From the NCBI GenBank assembly GCA_017458845.1, contig JAFSZY010000050.1:1-63681 (forward strand): a stretch of 63,681 bases of DNA, in the 5' to 3' direction. Positions 22,633 to 32,382 of this stretch are shown here, piece by piece. The notes under the pieces are model-generated. The model searched no databases, was not told the origin of the DNA, and worked only from the letters and a program-made list of their open reading frames with translations. Source of the stretch: Ruminococcus sp. (lineage in GTDB: Bacteria; Bacillota; Clostridia; Oscillospirales; Acutalibacteraceae). A program made the translations under genes and the position numbers. The number at the start of each line of letters is the position of its first letter. Position 1 is the first letter of the stretch.

Positions 22633-24060
22633 TTACGCCCAGTTGAGTGTGTCGGCGTAAACGTTGATGTAATCCTGTGCGCTTCTCTCCCAGCTGTTGT
22701 CACTCATCATAGCGCGCCACATAAGCTGGTGCCAGCCCTCGTTGTCCTGGATACCGCGCAGAGCTCTTCTTACAGCGCCCTGGAGGTCAGCTGTGTAGTA
22801 GTTGGCGAAGGTGAAGCCGTTGCCGTAGCCGTCGGCAGAGTCAAATACGGAGTCTTTGAGTCCGCCTGTCTCGCGTACTACGGGGATTGTGCCGTAACGC
22901 AGAGCAATCATCTGTGAAAGTCCGCAGGGTTCCATCTTGGAGGGCATCAAGAAGATGTCGGCGCCTGAGTAAATCTTACGCGCGAGCTCGGGAACAAAGC
23001 CGTGACAGAAGCAAAGTCTGCCCGGATACTTCCACTGCATATCGCGGAAGAACTGCTCGTATTCCTCATCGCCCGAGCCGAGAATTACAAACTGCATATC
23101 CTCGGTGTTCATAAGCTCCTCAAGTCCCATTCTTACAAGGTCGAGACCCTTGTGCTCAACAAGACGTGTTACCATAGCCACGATAGGAGCGTTCCACCTC
23201 TGCTCAAGACAAAGTCTCTCCTGAAGCTTCTGCTTACAATAACCCTTGCCGCTCATATCCTCCTTGGTGTAGTTGGCATAGAGCTGATAGTCTGTGGCGG
23301 GGTCGTAGCTCGCGAGGTCAAGTCCGTTCTTGATACCGCAAAGCTTCCAGTGGCGCAGGTTGAGCTCGTTGTAAAGACCGAAGCTGTACCACGGGTCGCG
23401 GATTTCCAGAGCGTATGTCGGCGAAACGGTGGTAACGCGTACCGCTGTCTCGATAGCGCCCTTAACCATATTGAGCTTGCCGTCCATTTCGAGAATCTTT
23501 GTATCGCCTTCGGGGATACCTACGCACTCGGTGTTAACCTCCCAGCCGTACATTCCCTGATACTGAATGTTGTGGATTGTAAAGATGTTCTTGATGTTGG
23601 CGTACCAAGGGTTCTTGGAGTAGAAGAGGTAGTAGTATGTGGGAACCAGAGCGGTCTGCCAGTCGTTTGTGTGGATTATATCGGGATGGAAGTCGATATA
23701 GGGGAGCATCTCGAGGATAGCTCTCGAGAAGAACGCGAATCTCTCGGCGTCGTCATATGAGCCGTAAAGCGTGCCGCGCTTGAAGTAATACTCGTTGTCG
23801 AGGAAGTAATATGTGCAGTCGTTCCAGCGTGCCCAAAACAGTCCGCAATACTGGTGTCTCCACGCAACGGGAACGGTGAAGTTTGCGATGAAGTTCATCT
23901 GGTTCTTGAGGTCCTGCGGAATTGTGCCGTACAGCGGCATAACGATTCGGCAGTCCTGTCCTTTGCGGCAGAGAGCGTGCGGCAGGCTGCCCGCAACGTC
24001 GGCAAGTCCGCCTGAGCCCGCGAACGGGTTAGCTTCTGACGCGCAATATAATATTTTCAT
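22633..24060 (-). CDS. glgA: Glycogen synthase (GT5)
   Basis: 475 residues. Transfers glucose from ADP-glucose to the non-reducing end of glycogen. Hallmarks: N-terminal SGGLADVAGSLP (the KxGGL-type ADP-glucose site, with Ser for the usual Lys), IHTNDWQTAL, FTIHNIQYQG, and C-terminal MPSKMEPCGLSQ with the catalytic Glu, then YGTIPVVRETGGLKDSV. Full length for bacterial GlgA. Downstream of glgD by 25 bases with its own ribosome site; last gene of the glg operon. Confidence 0.95.
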   Translation of the reverse strand: MKILYCASEANPFAGSGGLADVAGSLPHALCRKGQDCRIVMPLYGTIPQDLKNQMNFIANFTVPVAWRHQYCGLFWARWNDCTYYFLDNEYYFKRGTLYGSYDDAERFAFFSRAILEMLPYIDFHPDIIHTNDWQTALVPTYYYLFYSKNPWYANIKNIFTIHNIQYQGMYGWEVNTECVGIPEGDTKILEMDGKLNMVKGAIETAVRVTTVSPTYALEIRDPWYSFGLYNELNLRHWKLCGIKNGLDLASYDPATDYQLYANYTKEDMSGKGYCKQKLQERLCLEQRWNAPIVAMVTRLVEHKGLDLVRMGLEELMNTEDMQFVILGSGDEEYEQFFRDMQWKYPGRLCFCHGFVPELARKIYSGADIFLMPSKMEPCGLSQMIALRYGTIPVVRETGGLKDSVFDSADGYGNGFTFANYYTADLQGAVRRALRGIQDNEGWHQLMWRAMMSDNSWERSAQDYINVYADTLNWA

Positions 24061-24085
24061 AGTTTTGTCCTCCTTATTTTATCCG

Positions 24086-25192
24086 TTAGTCAATTACTGA
24101 TTTCTTAGCGATATGAATCGGATATGTATCTGTACCCTTAAGGGATTTTGCGTTAGTTATTTCAACGTCCTTGTCGATTACAACATAGCTGAGCTCGCAG
24201 CCTGAGCCGATTTCGGTGTCCTGCATAATGATGCAGTTGTGGACCTTGGCTCCCTCGGCGATGTGGACGCCCTTGGAGATTACGCAGTTTTCAACTTCGC
24301 CCTCAATGAAGCAGCCCTGAGACACCAAGGAGTTCTTTACGCTGGAGTTGAGTCCGTACTTACACGGAGCGTCGTCTCTTACCTTGGTGTATATTGGACG
24401 GTCATTCCGGAAGAGCTCCTTTCTGAGCTCGACATCCATAAGAGCCATATTGAACTTGAAGTATTCGTTCATTGAACTGATTATCGAAACACAGGACGGA
24501 CACTCATAAGCAAATACATTGTACTCGTCAACCCACTTCTGGATAAGACGATCAAAGTTGAGCTCGTTTTCAGCCATAGCCTTTGTGATGAGCTCAAGGA
24601 AGAGCTTCTTGCTCATTATGAAAGAACCGAGATAGAGGTTGCAGTTTCCCTTTGTGTCGGGCTGAACAAGAACCTTTTTAACCTTGCCTATGTCATCGTG
24701 CTGAATAGTCATAGGTGTGAGCTTTTCGGGAACGGGCATATTCTTGTATACGAGAGTGATGTCAGCCTCGTTTACCGAATGCAGATAGAACAGCTCGCTG
24801 TAATCAATGTTGCAGATTACGTTGCTCTCGGAGATAAGCACGTAGTTTTCTCTTGCGTCCTCAAAAACCCCTCTTATCTGATAGAGAGTTTCAACCTTGT
24901 TGGCAAAGTTTACGCCAGCGTAAGGAGGCAGGATAGTGATGCCGCTGCGCTTTTTGGAGAGGTCCCACGCGCTTCCCGAACCGATATGGTCCATAAGCGA
25001 CATAAATCCGCTCTTTGCGATGATACCAACGTTGTTGACATTGGAGTTTGACATATTTGACAGAACAAAGTCAATCATTCTGTATTTACCGCCAATCGGA
25101 ACGCTGGCGGTGGTGCGGTGAGCTGTGAGCTCGGTCAATGTGTCGGCGCAGGAGTCTGAATAGATTATGCCTAAAACGTCATTACTTTTCAT
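24086..25192 (-). CDS. glgD: GlgD, non-catalytic ADP-glucose pyrophosphorylase partner
   Basis: 368 residues. Same two-domain plan as GlgC (Rossmann-type nucleotidyltransferase then left-handed beta-helix with hexapeptide-like AEGAKVHNCIIM), but the N-terminal GGxGxRL loop is replaced by SDSCADTLTEL, so it cannot bind ATP as GlgC does. In Gram-positives it forms a hetero-oligomer with GlgC and raises its activity. Start overlaps the glgC stop (TAATG at 25194-25190). Confidence 0.93.
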   Translation of the reverse strand: MKSNDVLGIIYSDSCADTLTELTAHRTTASVPIGGKYRMIDFVLSNMSNSNVNNVGIIAKSGFMSLMDHIGSGSAWDLSKKRSGITILPPYAGVNFANKVETLYQIRGVFEDARENYVLISESNVICNIDYSELFYLHSVNEADITLVYKNMPVPEKLTPMTIQHDDIGKVKKVLVQPDTKGNCNLYLGSFIMSKKLFLELITKAMAENELNFDRLIQKWVDEYNVFAYECPSCVSIISSMNEYFKFNMALMDVELRKELFRNDRPIYTKVRDDAPCKYGLNSSVKNSLVSQGCFIEGEVENCVISKGVHIAEGAKVHNCIIMQDTEIGSGCELSYVVIDKDVEITNAKSLKGTDTYPIHIAKKSVID

Positions 25193-26394
25193 TACTTAGT
25201 CACCTCCGTGTCTTTATCTACCATAGCTTTGGGAGGTATTACGGTGTTATCGCCGATTTTGAGGTTATCGCCGATTACGGTTACGCCCCAGTCGTCGCGG
25301 TTCGGTACATCCGAGGGTTGAGCGCCTACTACGGCGTTTTTGCCTATTACAGCGTTCTCGGCGACGATAGCGTATTCAACCTTGGCTCCCTCGCCGATTA
25401 CGGCGCCGGGCATAATGATTGAGGAGTTTACGCTCGCGCCCTTGCCTACCGTGACGCCCGCGAAGAGTATCGAGAACTCAAGGTCGCCCGATACGTTGCA
25501 GCCGTCGGCAATCAGAGAGTTCTGAATATTAACTCCGTCAGCGATATAGTGCGGAGGCATCATCGGATTGCGCGAGTAAACGTCGCTGAGGTCGAGGCTC
25601 ACGTTCGGGTCGAGCAGGTCCATATTGGCTTCCCAAAGGCTGTCGATTGTGCCGACGTCTTTCCAGTAACCCTCAAACGGATAAGCGAACATTCTCTCGC
25701 CAGCGTTAAGCATTGCGGGGAGCACGTTCTTGCCGAAGTCGTTGGAGGAGTCGGGGTCCGCCGCGTCGTCTGTAAGATATTTTCTCAGCTCTTTCCAGCT
25801 GAATATGTAGATGCCCATTGAGGCGTTTGTGCTCTTGGGATGAGCGGGCTTCTCGTCGAACTCATAGATTGAGCCGTCGGGATTGGTGTTGAGAATACCG
25901 AAGCGCGAAGCTTCCTCCTTGGGAACGTCAATCGCCGCGATTGTGCAGGCTGCTTTATTCTTCTTGTGGAATTCCAGCATTTCGTTGTAGTCCATCTTGT
26001 AGATATGGTCGCCCGAGAGAATCAGAACATAGTCGGGGTTGTATCTGTCGATATAGCTGATGTTCTGATAGATAGCGTTTGCTGTGCCCGAGTACCAGTC
26101 CTTGCCACCGATAGCTTCGTAGGGGCTCAGGCAGTTAGCTCCCGAGTGCATTCCATCAAGGTCCCACGGCTGACCGTTGCCAATATACTCGTTGAGTACC
26201 AGGGGCTGGTACTGTGTGAGAATACCGACAGCCTCAATGCCCGAGTTGACGCAGTTGGACAGCGGGAAGTCTATAATCCTGTACTTGCCGCCGAACGGTA
26301 CAGCAGGTTTTGCGAGCTTTTTGGTGAGCACGCCGAGACGGGAGCCTTGTCCGCCGGCGAGTACCATAGCTACGACCTTTTGTTTAGGTATCAT
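25192..26394 (-). CDS. glgC: Glucose-1-phosphate adenylyltransferase
   Basis: 400 residues from ATG at 26394; the in-frame ATG at 26409 is part of the ribosome site ATGGAGGTAATAA. Makes ADP-glucose from ATP and glucose-1-phosphate, the committed step of glycogen synthesis. Catalytic loop [14 protein letters not shown] (about 9-22), [15 protein letters not shown], the [10 protein letters not shown] segment, ending in hexapeptide beta-helix repeats. Followed by the regulatory partner glgD. Confidence 0.96.
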   Translation of the reverse strand: MIPKQKVVAMVLAGGQGSRLGVLTKKLAKPAVPFGGKYRIIDFPLSNCVNSGIEAVGILTQYQPLVLNEYIGNGQPWDLDGMHSGANCLSPYEAIGGKDWYSGTANAIYQNISYIDRYNPDYVLILSGDHIYKMDYNEMLEFHKKNKAACTIAAIDVPKEEASRFGILNTNPDGSIYEFDEKPAHPKSTNASMGIYIFSWKELRKYLTDDAADPDSSNDFGKNVLPAMLNAGERMFAYPFEGYWKDVGTIDSLWEANMDLLDPNVSLDLSDVYSRNPMMPPHYIADGVNIQNSLIADGCNVSGDLEFSILFAGVTVGKGASVNSSIIMPGAVIGEGAKVEYAIVAENAVIGKNAVVGAQPSDVPNRDDWGVTVIGDNLKIGDNTVIPPKAMVDKDTEVTK

Positions 26395-26439
26395 ATTTAT
26401 TACCTCCATTTTCTATTTGGATTTATATTACTGAGTGTG

Positions 26440-26615
26440 TACCCCTTAGCGTAAGCGTGTTAGGGGTCAAAATCATTATTGCGCAGCAATTGATTTTGAG
26501 GGATTATTTTTCCTCTTTCTGAACGTTCATAATTAGGACCGCTCAATAATTGAGCTGTATAACCCCTCGAAATCAAAGATTTCGGTCCCCTTAAAAGGGG
26601 ACACTACATCTCCTT
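26440..26615. repeat. Hairpin-rich spacer between glgB and glgC
   Basis: Several small dyads: CCCCTTAGCGTAAGCGTGTTAGGGG, ATCATTATTGCGCAGCAATTGAT, GAAATCAAAGATTTC and CCCCTTAAAAGGGG. No ORF with a ribosome site. The C-rich hairpins may attenuate or process the glgB-glgC transcript. Confidence 0.45.
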
Positions 26616-26617
26616 AA

Positions 26618-28603
26618 TTACGTTTTCAGTTTCTTAGACAAAGCGGATTTCTTGGGGGCTTTTTTAGCCGCCTTTTTCTTTGGCTTCGGTTCAGCTTTGG
26701 GGCGTTCTTTCTTTTCCGTGAGTTTGAGGTAGATTACACTCAGCGGGGGAACCGTAATGCTTATTGACTGCTCGCATCCGTGGATAGCGATGTCAGTGGT
26801 CTCGATTCCCTTGCCGTTGGTTACTCCCGAACCGCCGTAACGCGGGTCGTCGGTGTTGAAAACTTCGTCGTAAACGCCGTATTCGGGAACGCCGATGTGA
26901 TAACCCTCGTGTTTGAAGGGCTGGAAGTTGCACAGCACGATAATCTCGTCGCCGTTCTTGGCGATACGTCTGAACGCTATAACGCTCTTGGTATAGTCGT
27001 CGTGGTGAATCCAGTTGAAGCCTTCCCACCTGAAGTCAACCTCATACAGAGGCTTGTTGTTTATATAGAAATTGTTGAGGTCGCGGTAGAAGTCGTTGAG
27101 CATCTTGTGGTTCTGGTCGTTCAGAATTGCCCAGTCGAGCTCCGTCTTGAAATCCCATTCCTTTTCCTGAGCGATTTCGCTGCCCATAAATATAAGCTTT
27201 TTGCCCGGGTGAGCCATCATATACGCCATAAATACGCGCACTGACGCGTACTTCTGAGCGGGGTCGCCGGGCATCTTTTCGATGAGGGAGTGCTTGCCGT
27301 ACACAACTTCGTCGTGAGAAATCGGCAAAATAAACTTCTCTGAGAAAGCGTAGAAGAAGCTGAATGTCAGACTGTCGTGATTAAAAGGTCTCCACAGCGG
27401 GTCAAGCGACATATAGTGGAGCATATCGTTCATCCAGCCCATATTCCATTTATAGTCAAAGCCCAGTCCGCCCTTTTCCACGGGAGCGGAAACGTGAGGC
27501 CAGGACGTGCTCTCCTCGGCTATCATCATAGCCTCGGAATGATACATATGAATTGCTGTGTTCATCTTTTTGATGAACTCAACGGCGTCAAAGTTCTCCT
27601 TGCCGCCCTCGTCGTTGGGGTCCCACTGACCTCTCGGACGGTTGTAGTCCAGATAAAGCATTGAAGCTACGGCGTCAACGCGGATTCCGTCAAAGTGGAA
27701 GTTGTCAACCCAGAACATCGCGCTGGAAATAAGGAAGCTTAAAACCTCATAACGCGCGAAGTTGAAGATATATGTTCCCCATTCCTTATGCTCGCCCTTG
27801 CGCTCGCCCTCGTACTCGTAACAGCAGGTGCCGTCAAAGCGGGCAAGTCCGTGGTCGTCCTTGGGAAAGTGGGCGGGAACCCAGTCCAGTATAACGCCTA
27901 TACCGTTCTGGTGGCATTGGTCAATGAGATATTTCAGGTCGTTAGGCTCGCCGAAACGCGAGGTCGGGGCGTAGTAACCCGTAACCTGATATCCCCAGCT
28001 GTCGTCAAGAGGATACTCTGTAATGGGCATAAACTCAATGTGGGTATAGCCCATTTCCTTGACATAGGGGATGAGCTCTTCAGCCAGCTTGCGATAGCTG
28101 AAGAAATTGCCGTCCTCATACTTGCGCCAGGAGCCCGCCTGAATTTCATAAATATTCATCGGAAGCTCGTCGTGGGGGTGCTCGTCCTTGAACTTATACC
28201 ATTCGTGGTCGTACCACTCGTAGCTGTCGGGGTTATATACTATTGATGTGTTGTCAGGACGGGTTTCGGTGTGGAAAGCGTAGGGGTCGGATTTGATAAT
28301 CTTCTCAAACCAAGGGGTTTCGATACAGAATTTATAGCGCGTGAATTCCGAGAGCCCTTCGATGAAGAGCTCCCACACGCCGTGGTCGCCGAGCTTGTAC
28401 ATATAGTTGGACATATTGTTCCAGTCGTTGAACGGTCCGATTACCGACACCGTCAGAGCGTTGGGAGCCCATACGCGGAAAATAACTCCGCTCTTGCCGT
28501 CGCGTTCAACAATATGCGCGCCGAGAGTTTCCCATGCGCGTACGGCGTCGCCGTCGTTGAACAGCTCAAGAGCAGTGCGGTTATCGTTCTGGCTATAGCT
28601 CAT
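26618..28603 (-). CDS. glgB: 1,4-alpha-glucan branching enzyme (GH13, CBM48)
   Basis: 661 residues from ATG at 28603 with AAAGGAGGT ahead of it; the longer frame to 28663 adds 20 unlikely residues. Forms alpha-1,6 branches in glycogen. N-terminal CBM48 (GVIFRVWAPNALTVSVIGPFN), then the GH13 barrel with DWVPAHFP, GIRVDAVASMLYLDY (nucleophile Asp), IAEEST (acid/base Glu) and ISHDEV (transition-state Asp). The C-terminus carries an unusual Lys/Ala/Pro-rich basic tail of about 30 residues. First gene of the leftward glg cluster. Confidence 0.96.
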   Translation of the reverse strand: MSYSQNDNRTALELFNDGDAVRAWETLGAHIVERDGKSGVIFRVWAPNALTVSVIGPFNDWNNMSNYMYKLGDHGVWELFIEGLSEFTRYKFCIETPWFEKIIKSDPYAFHTETRPDNTSIVYNPDSYEWYDHEWYKFKDEHPHDELPMNIYEIQAGSWRKYEDGNFFSYRKLAEELIPYVKEMGYTHIEFMPITEYPLDDSWGYQVTGYYAPTSRFGEPNDLKYLIDQCHQNGIGVILDWVPAHFPKDDHGLARFDGTCCYEYEGERKGEHKEWGTYIFNFARYEVLSFLISSAMFWVDNFHFDGIRVDAVASMLYLDYNRPRGQWDPNDEGGKENFDAVEFIKKMNTAIHMYHSEAMMIAEESTSWPHVSAPVEKGGLGFDYKWNMGWMNDMLHYMSLDPLWRPFNHDSLTFSFFYAFSEKFILPISHDEVVYGKHSLIEKMPGDPAQKYASVRVFMAYMMAHPGKKLIFMGSEIAQEKEWDFKTELDWAILNDQNHKMLNDFYRDLNNFYINNKPLYEVDFRWEGFNWIHHDDYTKSVIAFRRIAKNGDEIIVLCNFQPFKHEGYHIGVPEYGVYDEVFNTDDPRYGGSGVTNGKGIETTDIAIHGCEQSISITVPPLSVIYLKLTEKKERPKAEPKPKKKAAKKAPKKSALSKKLKT

Positions 28604-28663
28604 TTCGGACCTCCTTTGGTAAATTTCCCCTTTTACCCTTTTATACATAATATATAATATCAA

Positions 28664-28748
28664 ATATTATTAGCAAATTCAAGTCAAAATATAGTATTTT
28701 TAGCATAATTTTTCATTTTTTTTATTAAAATTTAATAAAAACGCAAAA
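28664..28748. other. glgB upstream region
   Basis: AT-rich, with TTTATTAAAATTTAATAAAA near 28720. It must contain the promoter of the glg cluster, but no clear -35/-10 pair stands out. Confidence 0.35.
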
Positions 28749-29025
28749 AGGCTTCCCTTGGGGGAAGCTGTCGAGCAACGCGAGACTGAAGAGGATCCAC
28801 TTGAAATAGCTTAAAAACTGACCTTATAATTATCGAGCGCTTCTAAAGTTGTTACTCAGCCGTAGACGGCAAACCCTCTGTCGCATTCGCGACATCTCCC
28901 TTAGTAAGGGAGTTTCCTCTCCCGCCTCGTTACACTCGACACCCTTTCCTTGGCTGGAACGGCAACCCTTTTGTCGGCGTTGCCGACATTTCCCCTAACA
29001 GGGGAATTTCCTAAGGGAGGGCTTA
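28749..29025. repeat. Interspersed palindromic repeat, family A
   Basis: GGCTTCCCTTGGGGGAAGC at the left and CCTAAGGGAGGGCTTA at the right are inverted. Inner marks CTCTGTCGCATTCGCGACATCTCC and GTCGGCGTTGCCGACATTTCCCC are shared with the copies at 20941 and 46169. Confidence 0.75.
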
Positions 29026-29037
29026 TTATGACAAATA

Positions 29038-29063
29038 AAAAGGCTTCCCGAAGGAAGCCTTTT
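29038..29063 (-). terminator. Terminator of gap
   Basis: AAAAGGCTTCC / GGAAGCCTTTT stem next to the gap stop; on the minus strand it is followed by T-rich DNA. Confidence 0.75.
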
Positions 29064-29076
29064 GGTGATTTAGCTA

Positions 29077-30108
29077 TTAGCCTAATTCAGCAAAGTACTT
29101 GATTGTACGAACCATCTGGCTTGTGTAGCTGTTTTCGTTGTCATACCATGAAACAACCTGAACCTCATAGAGGTCGTCGCCGATGGGAGCTACCATTGTC
29201 TGAGTAGCGTCGAACAGTGAACCGTATGTCATACCGATGATATCGGATGATACGATGGGATCCTCGTTGTAGCCGAAGGAAGCAGAAGCGGCAGCCTTCA
29301 TAGCGGCGTTGATACCCTCAACTGTAACGTCCTTACCCTTAACAACAGCTGTGAGGATTGTTGTTGAACCTGTGGGAACAGGAACACGCTGAGCGGAGCC
29401 GATGAGCTTGCCGTTGAGCTCGGGAATAACAAGACCGATAGCCTTAGCAGCGCCTGTTGAGTTAGGAACGATGTTGGCAGCGCCCGCTCTTGCTCTTCTC
29501 ATATCGCCCTTTCTGTGAGGACCGTCGAGAATCATCTGGTCACCTGTGTAAGCGTGAATTGTGCTCATGATACCGCTCTGGATAGCAGCATACTTGTTAA
29601 GTGTGTCAGCCATGGGAGCGAGGCAGTTTGTTGTACATGAAGCAGCTGAGATGATTTTGTCATCAGCTGTGAGGATATCCTCGTTAACTGAGAATACAAC
29701 TGTGGGAAGATCGTTGCCCGCGGGAGCGGAGATTACAACCTTCTTAGCGCCTGCGTCGATGTGAGCCTGGCTCTTTGCCTTTGAGCAATAGAAGCCTGTA
29801 CACTCGAGAACAACGTCTACGCCGATTTCACCCCAGGGGAGCTCGGCAGCGTTGGGCTTAGCGTAAATTGTGATTTCCTTACCATCTACGATGATGGAGT
29901 TTTCGCCTGCCTCTACAGTGTGGAGATTCTCTCCGATAGCGCCGCAGTAGCCCTTCTGAGCTGTGTCGTACTTTAAGAGGTTAGCGAGCATTTTGGGGTC
30001 TGTAAGGTCGTTGATAGCAACAACTTCATAACCCTCCGCGCCAAACATCTGTCTGAACGCGAGACGACCGATACGGCCGAAACCATTAATAGCAACTTTT
30101 ACTGACAT
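29077..30108 (-). CDS. gap: Glyceraldehyde-3-phosphate dehydrogenase
   Basis: 343 residues. Oxidises glyceraldehyde-3-phosphate to 1,3-bisphosphoglycerate with NAD in glycolysis. NAD fold at the N-terminus ([13 protein letters not shown]), active-site Cys in [12 protein letters not shown] (about 156), and [14 protein letters not shown] near the end. Full length. Monocistronic, with its own consensus-like promoter and terminator. Confidence 0.97.
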   Translation of the reverse strand: MSVKVAINGFGRIGRLAFRQMFGAEGYEVVAINDLTDPKMLANLLKYDTAQKGYCGAIGENLHTVEAGENSIIVDGKEITIYAKPNAAELPWGEIGVDVVLECTGFYCSKAKSQAHIDAGAKKVVISAPAGNDLPTVVFSVNEDILTADDKIISAASCTTNCLAPMADTLNKYAAIQSGIMSTIHAYTGDQMILDGPHRKGDMRRARAGAANIVPNSTGAAKAIGLVIPELNGKLIGSAQRVPVPTGSTTILTAVVKGKDVTVEGINAAMKAAASASFGYNEDPIVSSDIIGMTYGSLFDATQTMVAPIGDDLYEVQVVSWYDNENSYTSQMVRTIKYFAELG

Positions 30109-30144
30109 AGTAAAGCCCTCCTTGATTATATTTGGTCAATTTCA

Positions 30145-30173
30145 ATTATATTGTATTTTTGTGGTAATTGCAA
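30145..30173 (-). promoter_or_regulatory. Promoter of gap
   Basis: Minus strand TTGCAA (30173-30168), 17 bases, TATAAT (30150-30145), about 37 bases before the start codon. Confidence 0.7.
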
Positions 30174-30231
30174 GCATTTTTTAGTATTTTACCGAATATT
30201 TCTCATTTCTCATCTCTCATTTATTTTAGTA

Positions 30232-30260
30232 TTGACTTTTTAGTGAATTTAAGTTACTAT
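30232..30260 (+). promoter_or_regulatory. Promoter of rny with a long leader
   Basis: TTGACT (30232-30237), 17 bases, TACTAT (30255-30260). The leader to the rny start is about 245 bases, includes an inverted motif AAGCGCCGCGCTTT (30405-30418) and no clear ORF. A long leader suits an mRNA that its own RNase could control. Confidence 0.55.
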
Positions 30261-30512
30261 ATATATGTATATGTATGTTTATGCATATGCTTACATTTTA
30301 ATCAGACTCTTAAGCTGACTGCTATAGTTGGCTTAAAGCCGTTATTTATAGATATTTTGTATTTAGTAATCACTACTAGGCGCGCACATAAAAAAGCGCC
30401 GCGCTTTCAAAATATTGATACCAAAATTGAATATCTTGCTTAACGGCACCAAGAGTTGATTTTTGTTTTTGACTTAAACTTTAAAAAAACATCAAATCAA
30501 GGAGGTGTCAAG

Positions 30513-32066
30513 ATGTCGGTTGTACTTGCGATTATTTTAATTGCAGCCGCCGCCGTTGTTTCGGGAGTTCTCTTCTTTATTATCGGAATGAGCTACCGCA
30601 AAAAAGTGGCGGAAAAACAAATCGGCAGTGCTGAACAAGAGGCCAACAAGATTGTCTCAGAGGCTATGAAGAACGCCGAGGCAAAGAAGAAAGAGGCTAT
30701 TCTTGAGGGTAAGGATGAAATCCACCGCCTGCGCAACGAGAGCGAAAAGGAGCTTGCAGACCGCAGACGCGAGGTCCAGCGTCAGGAAAGACGCATTCAG
30801 CAGAAAGAGGAAAACCTTGACAAAAAGATGAATAATCTTGAAGTTAAGGAAGAGAAAGTTTCCAAGAAACTTAAAGAAGCCGAGGCTAAGGTAGCCGAGG
30901 TAGAGCAGGTCAAAAAGAGCCAGTTCGAAATGCTCGAGCGCATTTCGGGCTACACAGCCGAGCAGGCTAAGGCTTACTTGCTCGAACAGCTCGACAGTGA
31001 GCTTAACCACGAAAAGTCTGTTAAAATCCTCGAATACGAGGAGCAGCTCAAGGACGAGAGCGAAAAACTCGCCCGCAAAATTATTTCGCTGTCTATCCAG
31101 CGCCTTGCCGCTGAACAGGTCAGCGAGGCTACGGTATCCGTAGTTCCTCTGCCCAATGACGAAATGAAGGGCAGAATCATCGGTCGCGAGGGCAGAAACA
31201 TCCGCGCGATTGAAAACGCTACAGGCGTTGATTTGATTATCGACGATACTCCCGAGGCTATCACGCTGTCAAGCTTTGAGCCCGTTAGGCGTGAGATTGC
31301 CAGGGTAGCTCTGGAGAAGCTTATCTCCGACGGACGTATTCACCCCGCCAGAATTGAGGAAATGATTGACAAGGCCCGCCGTGAGGTTAATCAGAAGATT
31401 AAACAAGCGGGAGAGAGAGCCGTGCTCGATACAGGTATCCGCGGCATCCACCACGAGCTTGTTAAGCTCCTCGGTAAGCTCCGCTATCGTACCAGCTACG
31501 GTCAGAATGTGCTTGACCACAGCTTAGAGGTCGCCTATATTTCGGGTATGATTGCTTCCGAGCTTGGACTTGACCCGACAGTCGCCAAGCGCGCGGGACT
31601 TCTCCACGATATCGGTAAGGCGCTCGACCACGAGATGGAAGGCAGCCACGTTGAACTCGGCGTTGACGTTTGCCGTAAGTATAAGGAGAGCGACGCTGTT
31701 ATCCACGCTGTTCAGGCTCACCACGGCGACGTTGAAGCCAAGACCGTTGTCGCGTGTATCGTACAGGCGGCTGACGCTATTTCGGCGGCACGCCCGGGCG
31801 CGAGACGCGAGAATCTCGAAAACTACATCAAAAGACTCCAGAAACTCGAGGAAGTCGCTTCTTCGTTCAAGGGAGTTGAAAGCTCCTACGCTATTCAGGC
31901 AGGCCGCGAAATCCGCATTATGGTTAAACCCGAAAAGGTTAAGGACGACCGTATGGTACCTCTCGCGAGAGAGATTTGTAAGAAAATCGAGGAGGACCTC
32001 GAGTATCCGGGACAGATTAAGGTCAATATCATCCGCGAATCCCGAGCCGTTGACTTCGCAAAATAG
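30513..32066 (+). CDS. rny: Ribonuclease Y
   Basis: 517 residues from ATG 30513 (CAAGGAGGTG before it; the frame is open to 30456). Membrane-bound endoribonuclease that starts mRNA decay in Firmicutes. N-terminal membrane helix (about 3-25), long coiled coil (30-190), KH domain with [17 protein letters not shown] (about 210-235), and HD domain with [12 protein letters not shown] (about 355-370). Full length. Confidence 0.96.
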   Translation: MSVVLAIILIAAAAVVSGVLFFIIGMSYRKKVAEKQIGSAEQEANKIVSEAMKNAEAKKKEAILEGKDEIHRLRNESEKELADRRREVQRQERRIQQKEENLDKKMNNLEVKEEKVSKKLKEAEAKVAEVEQVKKSQFEMLERISGYTAEQAKAYLLEQLDSELNHEKSVKILEYEEQLKDESEKLARKIISLSIQRLAAEQVSEATVSVVPLPNDEMKGRIIGREGRNIRAIENATGVDLIIDDTPEAITLSSFEPVRREIARVALEKLISDGRIHPARIEEMIDKARREVNQKIKQAGERAVLDTGIRGIHHELVKLLGKLRYRTSYGQNVLDHSLEVAYISGMIASELGLDPTVAKRAGLLHDIGKALDHEMEGSHVELGVDVCRKYKESDAVIHAVQAHHGDVEAKTVVACIVQAADAISAARPGARRENLENYIKRLQKLEEVASSFKGVESSYAIQAGREIRIMVKPEKVKDDRMVPLAREICKKIEEDLEYPGQIKVNIIRESRAVDFAK

Positions 32067-32216
32067 AAAAGCCGAGGCTTGGAGCCCTGAAAATAGCGAC
32101 TGGCGACAACTATTCGCATAGCAATCAAAAAAGGATTGCGGCGCGAATTTGGGGAGTGGGAGCTATTTCAGGAGAAGCGGAGAGCAACGAGGCTAGACAG
32201 CAAATAACGCAAATCA

Positions 32217-32256
32217 AAAGGATTGTTCCAAATGGGGCAATCCTTTTCTTTTTTTG
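32217..32256 (+). terminator. Terminator region downstream of rny
   Basis: AAAAGGATTGTTCC...GGGGCAATCCTTTT followed by CTTTTTTTG. The 150 bases between the rny stop and this hairpin hold no gene I can support. Confidence 0.75.
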
Positions 32257-32382
32257 TTCACAATTGTTCACAAAGTTTCAGTTTTAATTCAATGTGTTTT
32301 CACGCGGTTTTCGCATAAGGGGGGTATAGTATAGTCACAGTCAAGGGGAACACGATTTACCCCGAACAAGGAGATGACAATA

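Noticed and set aside
23002..23760. 252-codon frame antisense to glgA
   Set aside because: Mirror frame of a clearly real gene; no ribosome site or recognisable protein.
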